Assembly: GCA_947095535.1 (NCBI GenBank)
Contig: OX352773.1
Location: 215,594,093 to 215,658,092 of the forward strand
Source of the DNA: Poecilobothrus nobilitatus
Lineage: Eukaryota > Arthropoda > Insecta > Diptera > Dolichopodidae
Direction of reading: 5' to 3'
DNA length: 64,000 nucleotides
Positions 37,607 through 49,134 of this stretch are shown here, piece after piece (positions within the stretch are counted from its first letter, which is position 1; every line of letters begins with the position of its first letter). The notes below the pieces were generated by a model that ran no database searches, had not been told where the DNA came from, and saw only the letters and a list, made by a program, of their open reading frames with translations. The position numbers were made by a program, and so were the translations under genes.

Positions 37607-38254
37607 CATTAGTACGGTCATTATAAATATTATTTCAAATGACCAGTTAGAGTACTAAAATTTAAATAATATCTTCCTTTAAGATTAAAAGAAAAGTACA
37701 TCGTTTTCAGAAGATTTTTTAAAATCTTTAAGAGAATTAAAAGTTTTATATATTTATATTACCAAACAGTCTACATCTAAGTGCGTTTTCCTTCCTCACT
37801 AAAATGTTTTTGTCTGATAACTTTTTGCTGAACAAAATTAAGTTAATTAAATTAAATTATTTAACCATTGGTCACAGTATATTGACTATTAGTACTCTAC
37901 TATCTTATCATAGTTTTAAACATGCTATAGATAAGTTACTTCAAAGATAATCAAACTTTCGGAAATTATTTTCCCTCTCTTATCATGAGAAGTTTTAGTA
38001 GAAAAATTGATTTTTTTAACTATCTTATAATTTCGTAAAGGTTTAACATAATTAATGTAATGCTAAACGTAAAACAAAATATTGTTGGATAGTCTTATTT
38101 AAATTTAATATAATAAAATTTGTATTTAATTTTTCTATGTACCTATGTAAAAAATTATGATTGCAAACATTTTTTATTAAAATTTGTTTTAATAAATTTT
38201 CTGTCTATTCATCCATTGCTAAATATAAATTTTGAACAGTGAATTTATTTAAAA

Positions 38255-38920
38255 GAAACGTCCTCTCCACTAAAAAAGCTTCGGGTTTCATGGATAGTCA
38301 AGCTGATATTAAGGGTTTGAAATCCTACTCACTGAGGTAAGCTTTTGTTTGCAGCTGTCAGACATCCTTAAATGAACATGATGAAGTTTGCGATAAACTG
38401 GCTACTGGCTACCCAGTCTAGCTAGACTCAGATATAGTGGCTTTTTAGGCAATTGGAAAACAGTTAAACTCACTAAAAATGTCGTAAAACTTAAAATTCC
38501 TAGAGGAAAGGATAATTTCGGGCTTCTAATTACAACCTATAAATATTAGTCTCAGCAACATGCTAACACACTATTAGTGGTTTTCTATTATTTGCAATTA
38601 TATTAGATCTTAAACGATCAACTAGACTCCTTTTCTTTTGACCTAGATACCTTTTTCTTGACAAACATTTCCGAAATTTAGGACTTCCCTCATACATAAA
38701 CTACGAAAATGATGCGGAAGACAAATCAATTTTCACTTATTGTGTGCATGTACGATTCTTGGTCTAAAAAAACAAAAAGTTTCTGCTGAAATTCTTCTTA
38801 TATAACCTTTTCGATTTGTCAAAGAAGTACTTAATCGATTTACAACGCTTTATAATAAGCTCCTAATAGTGAAACCACCCTACGGAGACTATAATATAAA
38901 CATTAATTCCAACTGACATT
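38255..38920 (+). pseudogene. Non-LTR retrotransposon fragment, RNase H-like tail
   Basis: In shifting frames I read DSQADIKGLKSYSLR, CQTSLNEHDEV and CDKLATG (about 38290-38415). They correspond to the SDSQAAIKAL, C-x-x-SLNELAEHNEV and ADELA regions of the RNase H domain in insect LINEs. Further on, EDKSIFTYCVHVRFL and a leucine/lysine-rich end (about 38710-38850) resemble the C-terminal zinc-knuckle tail. Many stops: a dead copy. It could derive from the same or a different LINE as the fragment at 33985; nothing joins them. Confidence 0.6.
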
Positions 38921-39984
38921 TCTTTACATACACTGTAAATTAAGTAAATTAAGTAAATTACAATAAAATACACTGTAATTTACTTAATTAATTACAATTT
39001 TAAAAGTTTTCTTCTATTGACTACACCGATTTTCTTTTATAGCAAGATTTTATACTTCGCAAATTATTCCTTCTTTGACATCTTCAAGTTATGCATTACA
39101 AATTTCTTCTAATTTATAAGATTTATTTTTAATTCTCTGATCTTATAAGTTCCATTTCTGATTCCATCTGTGTGTAAATTTAAAGTATTTATTTCATATT
39201 TGGTTTTCCTCCGTTTTTAAATGAACCTTTTGATCTCATATATAGAAGAAATAATAAATTATCTTTAATTTCATATACCCAAATACCAACCACATTAAAC
39301 TTAATTCAACAAATAAATTCAATTAACATAAAGTCATTAAATTCCCTTAACAGATTTTCTATATAAATTTTAACCACTACAAAATAAAAAACTTTCCCAT
39401 ATAAAAGAGTATGTTAATGCATGTTGATATAAAATTTTCAATAAAGGATTTTATTACTTTTATTTTGTCGTATTTTACAAAAAAAAAAAAAAAAACATTT
39501 TCTTTGAATTTTCCTTCCATTTTTTCTTTCTCTTATATGCACCTGATTGGTACACTTAATACACCTGCATAAACATATTAACATAAAAACTTTGAAAGAA
39601 AAGAATATTTAAAACAATTCCACCTTGAAATTAGCTTTGATGTGTCATATTATGTACATACAATAAAAATTTATAACAAAAAAATATTTTTTTCAAATAT
39701 ATTTCAATTGCAAATAAATTTTTTCATTTTTTTCTTTAACAGTAAAGAAAGAAAATGAAAAAGAACAGATAATTTCTGAAATTTGAATAATTTTATATCA
39801 AAGAACCAATAAATAATTGTAAAATTCTTTTAAAAAGAGGACACAAAACAATAATGAAATTCTAAATTTTTATTTTTTGTACATTTCTGGAATTTCAATG
39901 GATTTCAATATACAAAACATATAAAATTTTCTATTTCCAAGGACATTTGAAAGTTTTTCAAAGGTAAAATTAGTAAAAAAATAA
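38921..39984. other. AT-rich intronic stretch
   Basis: No gene seen. A small imperfect palindrome at 38932-38999 (TGTAAATTAAGTAAATTA against TAATTTACTTAATTAATTACA) could form a hairpin. Confidence 0.55.
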
Positions 39985-40737
39985 AGGCAAAGGTTTTTAA
40001 AAACGCACATTCTCAAAAAGATATTTGAAGGTGCATATTTTCAAAAATGCAATAAAAAATGTTGTGGAATAATTGTAGCTATATGTTCGCATCAAAGTTT
40101 GTAATTTTTGATAGAATTTTTTTTTTATAAGAAAAATTATTTATAAAAAATCAAGGGAAACTTTTTTCAGTTATAACGCAATTCTAAGAAAAGCGGTTAT
40201 CATATGTAAAAATGTAATATTAAAGCTTTAGTTTTTGTGTTTTAATTATAAGAAATTATCACAGGTGTACAACTTACAGGTGTCTAAAAATAATTTGTTA
40301 TTTTATTTTTAATATTTTTACTTCTAATATCTTTAATAGATACAGGAATAGAACAGGAATAAAAAAAAAATTTCTGATGTAACTTATGCAAATTATGCTT
40401 AAAGGACTTTCTTCTCTAATATTTAGCAATAGGTTCTAAATTTAAACGTTCCGGAAATACAGAGGAACAAAAATCTATTTTCTGTTTTTGCAAAAATTGC
40501 AAAAAATTATATAATATTTATATTAATTTATGAAAATAGAACTTTTTTCAACTTTAAGAAATTGTTGCTGCGTAATGGGCAGGGCTATATAATAAAGTTT
40601 TACAACATTATTTTTTTAATGAGACAAATATCATTTGATAAATTTCATTATTATATCTTAAATGATGTAGAAATTTTGTACACAGATAAACGGACATATT
40701 GAAATTAATATCTAGCAAATTTTTTTAAATGTGCTAA
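39985..40737 (+). mobile_element. Repeat family B copy at 40 kb, diverged
   Basis: GGTTTTTAAAAACGCACATT at the start and GTGCTAAAAAT at the end, with TACAACTTACAGGTGTCTAA, GGGCAGGGCTATA and GATGTAGAAATTTTGTACAC between them in the family order. It is the most diverged of the copies and lacks a clear GTCC tract. Confidence 0.6.
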
Positions 40738-41152
40738 AAATACCAGGTATTAAAATATTTTCTATTTATTTTATAAAATGATTAAAATTATTCATCAATA
40801 GTTGTATAAAATGTGTAGAATATCAAGAAACAATAGAATTATTGTGGTTATGTAAATGTTCTGTAATTGTTGGATACTATACAATATGATAATGTCAATT
40901 GAATTGATATTTTTCTAAAATAAAAATATGCTAAAACAGACCTAATTATATAATATGTATTTATATAATTTTAAGACCTTAATGTTTTTTACTTTTAAAA
41001 ATTATACAACAGATTCAGATTTTTACAATACTTGAAATAAATTTAACTTAATCTTGCTAAAGATTAGAAACTAATCATTTAGAATATATAGGATATTTTT
41101 AATAATATATCTCCATATTGATATGGAATATATTATTTTTCTTATCTTAGTT

Positions 41153-42757
41153 AAAACGAGGAAGAATACAGTTGCCTTTGTCAACTCTTAGATACCCGTA
41201 CGAACCGTTAGTATGTTCACAGCCTGTCACTCTGCTCACAATATTATTTTTTTAATATTTTAGTATTTTAAAATAATTTGGGTGAATTTTATAATTTCTA
41301 GAACTATGGGTTGTACATATATTCAAACTATATGTTTATATGTACATTCTTCAAAAGCAGATTCTAACCTTCCACATGACGATTATCAATCCAAAACTTT
41401 TTCAAGTATTCTATAGTACCATTTAATACTAAGCGGTAAATGCATATTAAATTTACTTAGTACAAAATAGTAAATATAATTTTAAATATTATAATATATT
41501 ATATTTAAATATTACATTGACAGAATAATTTCTTATAAGTACAATAAAATACATATATGTATGTATGTAAATACGGCGCTATACAATATACATCTATACT
41601 CTTATTATTCATTCATGTGTGACATATACGATATGTAAATAAACATGATATTATATAAGTATGTATATCAATATCATATAAATAAAAATTCTTCAAGCAA
41701 CCGTTATGTTGTTTATTTATTTACATTTTTATGTACTACGCATTATATACTCAACAATTTCAAATTATCGAGTAAAACAAAATACAAAAAATTCGTTAAA
41801 GAAATTTGTTAGAAAATTTGAAAAAATCAAGTAACACTTTCGTCAATTATAAAGTAACCCTATATTATTAAAAAAAGTTGTTAACAGAAATAATAGTATA
41901 ATGTATTACTTCAAAAAAATTTTAACAGGTGTTCAAGTTACAGGTGTTTAAAAATAGGAAATTTTCAGTTTTTGACCCCTTACAGCTCCTAAACGGGGGG
42001 TGATACAAAAAAAAATGTTTGAAATGACTCATACTTATTTTCAAAGATCTAACTTCTGTCAAAATTTCAAGTTTCCAACTTAAACCGTTTAGAAGATCTA
42101 ACTTCTATCAAAATTTCAAGTTTCCAACTTAAACCGTTTAGAAGATAGAAGGGTTAAAGAATTTTGCAAAATTTTAGTTTCGCATAACGGTAAATTAAGA
42201 CACCGTATGTCACAAATATATATTTATTGTATACATACTTTTGAAGCTAATAAAAGTAGTAATCGTTTGGCGTTTTCAATGAAGATGTACCTTATACAAC
42301 TTGTGCTATAACAATTTAAATACAGAGCTTTTTTGAACCTTTGGGGAGCTGTAGCTCCGTAACGGGTGGGGCTACAAAAAAAAGTTACCAAAAATAAAAT
42401 TAATATTTTTTTGAGATCTATCAGCAGTAAAAATTTCATAGCTCTATTTCAAAAAAAATGTGGGGATCTAAAAGTTAGGTGTTCGAGAGCTACCCTAAGT
42501 TTTGGTCCAAACTCAACCAAAAAAAATAGGGAACCTAAAAATTACTCCCAAAATATTTTGTGTAAATTTCAAGATTCTAGCTTTCTTGGTTTTTGAGTTA
42601 GCGTGCTGACGGACGGACGGACGGACATGGCTCAATCGTCTTAAAATTTTTTTCTGATCCGATCCATACCTTTGAAGGTATATCTAGCTCGCTTATTTCG
42701 AGGTGTTACAAACGGAGGAGTAATTTTATTATACCCGATCCTATCGTACGGGTATAA
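41153..42757 (+). mobile_element. Helentron-associated / mini-me-like element, copy 2
   Basis: Near-identical over its full 1.6 kb to the copy at 3765-5345, with the same start (AAAACGAGGAAGAATACAG), (GGAC)n tract and terminal hairpin. Two clear differences: a ~51-bp tandem duplication around 42049-42153 (the block GATCTAACTTCT...CCGTTTAGAA twice), and a ~20-bp deletion near 41896 where copy 1 has GTTGGAGCTTTAATTTTTGT. High identity indicates recent spread. Confidence 0.8.
42049..42153. repeat. 51-bp tandem duplication within element copy 2
   Basis: The block starting AGATCTAACTTCTGTCAAAA and ending CAACTTAAACCGTTTAGA occurs twice in a row with one or two substitutions. The copy at 3765 has it once. 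Confidence 0.85.
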
Positions 42758-43199
42758 ATATTGTTTTTAAAAAGTATTTTACCCTACATAGCCATTTATT
42801 TTTCAGCAAATTTTACCTTATATATAGATAAGTAATGTTAAAATAAACCAAGTTATCTAATAATATTTTGACTGACATAAAGAGTTTATTTAAATGACTA
42901 TTAAAGGATTAAAATTAACAGAATTATATTTTAGAAGTATAAAAATTGCGTATCCATTTATTTTTTTTACTTAGTATTTTATTTCTATATGAAATTTTTT
43001 AATTTAAGTTATTTTATTAATTATATATTTATAAGTCATAAGTAAACTATTGGATTAGTACACTGTTCTCAATTATTTACTTGCTTATTTATATGAATAT
43101 TAAAAATCACATTGGATAATACAATATTACTAAACGATCAGGTATTAAAACCATCGAGTCACCTAAATTAAAAATTAAAAACTATAAAAAACCAGGCAG

Positions 43200-43690
43200 A
43201 ATGAAAATTAACAGTTTTGAAAGGTGTACATTTTTCAAACAAATGTGACAATACAAGTGTGACTTGCACCAAAATTTGTAATTTTCTTTAAAACTTCATA
43301 TATAAGAAAAAATGTGAAAAATAAAGAAACACTTTTTTCAAATTTATTTATTTATTTATTTATATTACATACATTGATGTAGTGCAATATTATTGAACCA
43401 TCGGCTAAGGCAATTATAGGTTTTTATACTATTATTAAATTATATACTAATATTATTTATTTTGTTTATATTATGTACTATATATTTACATTATATTAGT
43501 TCGTAAGGGGGTATGTAAAGAAAAAAACTTACGAGCTGTGCTGGGATCGAACCCACACTCCTTCGGTTAATACGCCATACGCCTACCCACTAAGCTACCG
43601 AAGCCCCTTTTCAAATTTAATTTTTTTAAGAATCCCAAAAATTTCATTGTTCCATCTTAAACAAGCAAATTGCATACTTTTAGGTTCTGT
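43200..43690 (+). mobile_element. Repeat family B copy split by a SINE
   Basis: The left part (43203-43346) has AAAGGTGTACATTTTTCAAA, GTGTGACTTGCACCAAAATT and AAGAAAAAATGTGAAAAATA, as at 17640-17710. The sequence resumes after 43607 with TTTTCAAATTTAATTTTTTT. The interruption is the SINE at 43347-43607. Confidence 0.65.
43347..43607 (-). repeat. tRNA-derived SINE with 12-bp target-site duplication
   Basis: On the minus strand it begins GGGGCTTCGGTAGCTTAGTG (A box), has GTGTGGGTTCGATCCCAGC (B box), then CTCGTAAG, and ends in a (TAAA)n tail at 43347-43370. It is flanked on both sides by TTTTCAAATTTA (43335-43346 and 43608-43619), a perfect target-site duplication that fixes both ends. It shares the tRNA-like head with family 1, but the 3' half and the tetranucleotide tail differ, so it is probably a separate subfamily using another LINE partner. 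Confidence 0.88.
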
Positions 43691-45387
43691 TTGGTTTAAG
43701 TTATATTATTAAAGTAATTTTATAAATTGCTTTAGTTGTAATTAATTCTAATTGTAATTTGCAATTTTATTATTAAATGATACAACAAAATAAATGAAGG
43801 CAACTAAACACGATCGACTGGTGTACATTTCATTATAACTTAATTTTAGCTTTATGTGTACGATTATATAAAAATTTAGGTTTTATGTAATTGGAAAAAT
43901 TGTTTATATTAAAAATTCAAATTAGGTATTATTAGGTAATTAGGTATTGTAATAAAAACTTGAATTAAATGTTTTTAATTCAATTATAAAATAAGTTAAA
44001 TGAAATATATTCATAAAGAAAATTTTTGAATTTTCAAATTACTACTTAATACACCTTTAATTTTATCTTATATATAAAGATATCCTTTGAATTATGAAAA
44101 TAAATTCCTACCAATTCGTTATTGATTCTTTTGTTTTCTTAATAATAAAATATTTACAGTTTGCCTTCGAAAACATTTTTTTTTTTTTTTAATTTCAATT
44201 ACCTTTAATCAGTAAAACCACGTAGCTACATCGTTTATAATACCTTTTAGCTTACATTTTCAAAAAAATTTATTCCATTTAAATTATAATTTTTTAAAAG
44301 CAGTTCAATAATAAAAAAAAAAAAACTTAAATTCTAAAGAAAATTTCACCTTTTTATTTTCAGAATTCTCAAATAGATTCGAAAATAAAAATTAATGTAC
44401 CCTTTTATCTCGTGTTACAATAAAAAAAAAAAACAAAAAAAAAATATCCAATTATGTATAAAAAAATCCAATTTAACCCACAAAAATTGCCAACACTATT
44501 TCCGCTCACTCTATTTTTATTATAAAAAAAAAATAGATAATTTTATATAGGTATATAATAGATATGTATATATATTCAATATATATTTTCAAATTTTTTT
44601 AAAGTTAAGAGTTACTCAAAATTACCTTAATTATAATAAAGAATGTTCCTTTTTTTGTTTTTTTTTTTTGAAGACTATTACTTAAAGTTAGAAGGTTATT
44701 TAACACACCAAATATCTTTTTAAATTAGAAAAGATATTAAAGATAATTATTGTGGTTAAAAATTTCTAGGCAATTTTATTCCTTTTACCTTTTATGAATC
44801 ATTTAATAAACATTGGAATGATCTAGTTCTTTTAATCTTTTATTATCTTTAAATGTTGAACTTCAAAAAAAAAAAAAACAAAAAAGAATGAATATCAAAA
44901 AGAATCAGTGTGGGTTTATCTCTAAAAAAAAATTAAAATTGAAATTAAATTTAAAGTTATAAAAGAAATAGTAAATAACCTTGAAATATTTTTAAATTCC
45001 ATTAAGATCTTTGTTCCTTTTTTGATTATTATCTCATACTACACATATATTCTATACTAAAAATTTATAAAATTTAATAAACATTCTATAAATGGTTTTA
45101 GATTCGTTTTATAAACAATATGTATGATAAAATGAATGGGTATATAAAAGAAAGATGTACTTTATTACCAATGATGGCAATTAAAATTAACCACATTAAA
45201 GCATTCATTTTTATATGAAATATGAAAATAATTTTAAATTACAAAAAACAAAAAAGTGTTTTAAAAATTTTTAAAACCAGAATTAGCCAACTGTATACTT
45301 AATTTCAACTTGATTCTATCTGTTTTCAAAATTCTTATAATACATTCATACTTCAATTTAAATTAACAAAAAAAAAAAAAAAACCCT
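43691..45387. other. AT-rich intronic stretch
   Basis: No gene or identifiable element; A/T homopolymers throughout. Confidence 0.6.
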
Positions 45388-45565
45388 GGGAGTCTCGGTG
45401 GCATAGTCGATAATACGTTGTAAACAGCGAGGGAGTGGGGTTTCCCACACATTTCGTAAAAATAATTCCCTCTTACAACATTTACAGCTACGTTTGAAAA
45501 GGAAAGACTGTGTAATTTCCTTGTCCCATTTATGTGGCAGTGGAATAAACCAACAAAAAAAAAAT
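45388..45565 (+). repeat. tRNA-derived SINE, family 1 variant (plus)
   Basis: GGGAGTCTCGGTGGCATAGT (A box region), a decayed B box (GGGGTTTCCCACAC), TCGTAAAAATAATTCCC, then an extra block TGTGTAATTTCCTTGTCCCA and TTATGTGGCAGTGG, ending in an A run. It shares the extra block with the minus copy at 45764. Confidence 0.75.
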
Positions 45566-45763
45566 CTCTTTTTAGCTTGATGCAAACTTTGTTTATAACT
45601 TGGAATCATATACTTACACTTAAACTTGTAAACTTAATGAATTTTTTTTATTAATATTTTGGCACAATATTAAATCTTTAAAATAATTAAAATTTGGAAA
45701 ACTTTTCTAAATGAAAACTTATGTCCCCTCCATTACTGTTGATCTAACAAATAAATTTTTGTT

Positions 45764-45953
45764 TTTTTTTTTTAATGCATTTCTCTGCCACATAAATGTG
45801 ATCAGGAAATTACACAGCCTTTCATGTTCAGGAGTGGCTGTAAATGTCATAAGGGGAATAACTCTTATGACGTGTATGGAATACGAACCCGCACTCTCTC
45901 GGTGTTTACAGCGTATTTTATATGCTCTTACCCACTAGGCCATCTAGGCCCCT
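45764..45953 (-). repeat. tRNA-derived SINE, family 1 variant (minus)
   Basis: On the minus strand: GGGGCCTAGATGGCCTAGTG (A box), GCGGGTTCGTATTCC (B box), ATAAGAGTTATTCCCC, CAGCCACTCCTGAACATG, then CTGTGTAATTTCCTGATCAC, ending GCATTAAAAAAA. It lies 200 bases from the opposite-facing copy at 45388, so an intron transcript could fold the two into a long imperfect duplex. Confidence 0.82.
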
Positions 45954-47804
45954 AAAAATTTAATATATTATTTAGAAAAAAAATTTAAAAAAATTTATCG
46001 AATATTGAAGTTCGAAAGAAATAGAAATTTCTATATTATTTAATATAATTGCTTTAAAATAGAATTTACACAAAGAATTTTTATTTTATTTTTTTTTTTT
46101 TTATCACAGTATCTTTTTTTTGAACTAAAACATAATCTAGATTGCCTTTATTTGAAGAAAAAAAATATATTATTTTGCTCATTCCTAATTTTAATTCGAA
46201 GTTTTTTTTTTTTTTTTTGGTTTTTTGGTTCTCCATTTTTATTTACATTTTAGTTCATAAAGAAAAAAAAATTATCCTATAATTCGATATCCCTTTCATG
46301 TACATCCTTTTTCGTACCCATTCTCTTCCATTCTATCTTTTATTCTTTCTTTCTAAATATATGTTTAACTTGTCCCTTTTTCTATGTTAAAATGTTTTTG
46401 CTGATTTTACTAAAAAAGGTTTTTTTTGTTTCTTGTTGTCTTTTGATAATTATACAAAACCGAAATAGACCAAAAGGAAGAAAAGCAAAAAAAAAAAAAA
46501 AACAACAAAAAAGTATCTCTTGTATAGCTTTTAAACCCAAACGTTTTTAACTAATTGTGTTTCGAAAATTGAACTTTTAAAAAAGAAAATTTCATTTCTG
46601 TACCTATGAATACTAAATAAGTCTTAATAAATACATAGAATTTTGTTTTTGTTTTTTTTTAATACCAATATCTGTATATAATTACAGTTATTTGGTACAA
46701 TATTGAACTGATAAAATTCAGTATTTCAGTAAAATTAAATTATTCGAATTAAATTTCATATATTTTTAAACCTTTGACAGAATTTTTTCTTTTTCACATT
46801 TTTTAACTAATTTTGACTTTTTCTTTTATTAAAATAATTTTGGAGGCCAACTTTTAAATGAATGCAATATAACAGCAAATTATTTTTAAGATATAGATTA
46901 AATTTACTTGTCGATTTAAGAAAATAAAAACAAATTTTAATGTTAAGGAAGAGATAACTTCTTAGTTTTCATTTTAAAAATAAAATGATTTGACAAGAAT
47001 TATTTCGGACTTTGTTTTACTTTTTTAAATCGAATTACAAAATTTTTCATTTTATATTTTATTATTATTTTCTTTTGTTAAAATTACACATTATTGTTCT
47101 AATGAATAATGGGAACTCATTAAGTGGAAGTTCTAAATATTTAGTCCTAGAATAATTACCGCAACTAAAAATGTGAAAAAATTGGAAAAATTTACTATGT
47201 TTATATCAAGGAGATTTCATTATTTTAGAAGAAATTACACATTGTAACATGGTCGCATTTTTAAAATAATATTTACATTACACAAACATACAACCCCTGT
47301 TCTTTATTTGCATTAATTTTTAACTATAATTTTTCTCTTTTAAGAGAATTTGAGTTTTAGAAGGATTTCAATTTTAAGTAAAAGTTTTTTGTTTTAAATG
47401 TAAGTAATTCATTCTAAGTGCAAATTTTTCTTTTTAAGTTGAAGTATTTTCTTTTTAAATGCATGTTTTTATTTTTTTGTACTTTTAATAAAATATTCTT
47501 AAAAAAAAATTGCGGGCAGGCTACAAGTGATATAGTGATATACAGGTTTAGAGAAGAGATATTTAATTTTTTCTTTAATAAGATTTGAAACAATACACAT
47601 TAAATTAGACAAAACTTTTATTAAAATACGGTTCAGTTTACAATCATTTACTTGCAATTAAAAAGGAAACTTTGCATTTAAAAAGAAAAACGCTTGCACT
47701 TAAATTGAAATACTTTTTCTTACAGTAAAAAAGTTATAATTTAAGAATTAGTTAGAAACACTTATACTGCTGGTTGTAAACGCACTGTTTGTTTTTATTT
47801 TAAT
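45954..47804. other. AT-rich intronic stretch
   Basis: No gene seen. Around 47345-47470 a loose, imperfect repetition of TTTTAAGT(N)AAGTATTTT-like units is visible, too diverged to call a satellite. Confidence 0.5.
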
Positions 47805-47905
47805 TTTTTTTTCTTCTTACTCCTAAAAGGAGCATAGAGCATTAACTAACTCATTTTTTATTGATATTTGAATAATATCGGGAATCATTAATTTTACTAA
47901 ATCTA
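47805..47905 (-). repeat. Short interspersed repeat E, copy 3
   Basis: A T run, then TTACTCCTAAAAGGAGCATA, GAGCATTAACTAACTCATT and GGAATCATTAATTTTACT in the same order as at 29870-29985. Confidence 0.6.
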
Positions 47906-48049
47906 ACGGCTATAGCTATTGTACAAGACTACAAGGCGTAAATATTTATTTTATTTCCACTCCATTTATTATCTTATACAAGAATTATTTTGTTATTGTT
48001 TTATTTTATATTACAATATGATATTAGTTATAAGATATATATATATACT

Positions 48050-48970
48050 TATTTGTAGCATATTTCCAAAAAAAAATTGCAAAATTGTGTCTATTAGTTT
48101 CACTCTGTCCGTCTCTCCGTCTGTCCGTCCGTAATTTTGCATGATTAGTATAAGTTTTTTTGGATCACTTTGATCACCCTGTGTATTAGCTATCAGAGCT
48201 GGAAAATTGAAAATTTGCTATTTTTATACACCTGTAACTTAAGCACCTGTACACATTTTTTTTCGATAAGACAAAAAATTAAAGCTCCAGTAATATATAT
48301 TTACGTGCGTTAATGGTTTCTTTTAATTGTACAGGGTTCCAGAGTTACAGCTCCTCAAAATTGCAAAAAATCCCTATTTTCAGATGTATATCAGGCTCCG
48401 CGTAGTAGTTTTACAATCTGAAAACACTGGAACATCGGAAATTTTCTTACTTCTATTAAACAATATCAAAATTATGCAATATTATGTAATTTATTATTTA
48501 AATTTACAGTTATGTGAAAACCAAATTTTGCATGATATTTCTTTTTTATAACTCCGGCACGCTTTGAGATAATAACTTGAATTGTTGAGACAAGAGAGAA
48601 CTTTTACAATTAGTATAAGTTTTCTTAGGAAATTTTTTTGTACCACCCCCTATTTAAGACCTATTAGGGCTCAAAAAATTAGAACATGATATTTTTAGAC
48701 ACCTATAACTTAGGCATTTAGGCACATTTTTCTTCGGCAAGATATAAAAATTAAAGCTCCAGTAATATATTTTTACATGCATAAATTGTTTTTCTTAGTT
48801 ATGTAGGGTTCCGGACTTACAGCCCCTCAAAATTACAAAAAATTCCTATTTTCAGATATTTTTTTTATATGAAATTTGAAAATTTTGTTGCAAGTTACAA
48901 TTCTAAATAGTTTGTATTATCTTTTGGAAATATGCTCTTTTAAAAACCGTTTGTTTATATTCTGCTTTGT
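48050..48970 (-). mobile_element. Repeat family B copy at 48 kb with internal duplication
   Basis: Starts TAGCATATTTCC, TTAGTTTCACTCTGTCCG with GTCC/GTCT repeats, and ends AAAAACCGTTTGTTTATATT, TGCTTTGTTT. The segment with CACCTGTAACTTAAGCACCT ... AATTAAAGCTCCAGTAATAT at about 48180-48390 is repeated at about 48650-48850. Either part of the element duplicated, or one copy nested in another. Confidence 0.7.
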
Positions 48971-49049
48971 TTTTTTTTTAATTTAAATATATTATATACT
49001 AATTATATGTTATATAATAAAAATCTATATTATTTTTTTATTTTTTTTA

Positions 49050-49134
49050 TTAATCTATATTATTCAGCCGAGTTTTGAACCCGAGATCTTTCAAATGAAA
49101 GGCCGGTATCTTAACTTACTATATCACTGGCTGG
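49050..49134 (-). repeat. tRNA-derived SINE, family 2 copy (minus)
   Basis: On the minus strand: CCAGCCAGTGATATAGTAAG, then CGGCCTTTCATTTGAAAGAT, CTCGGGTTCAAAACTCGGC (B box) and the tail ATATAGATTAATAAAAAA. The best-preserved family-2 copy; it defines the family seen at 3692, 9549 and 30165. Confidence 0.75.

Noticed and set aside
42224..42596. Reading frames on both strands within 42.2-42.6 kb
   Set aside because: They lie inside the Helentron-like element; the near-identical copy at 4.8-5.2 kb does not keep them open, so they are not selected.
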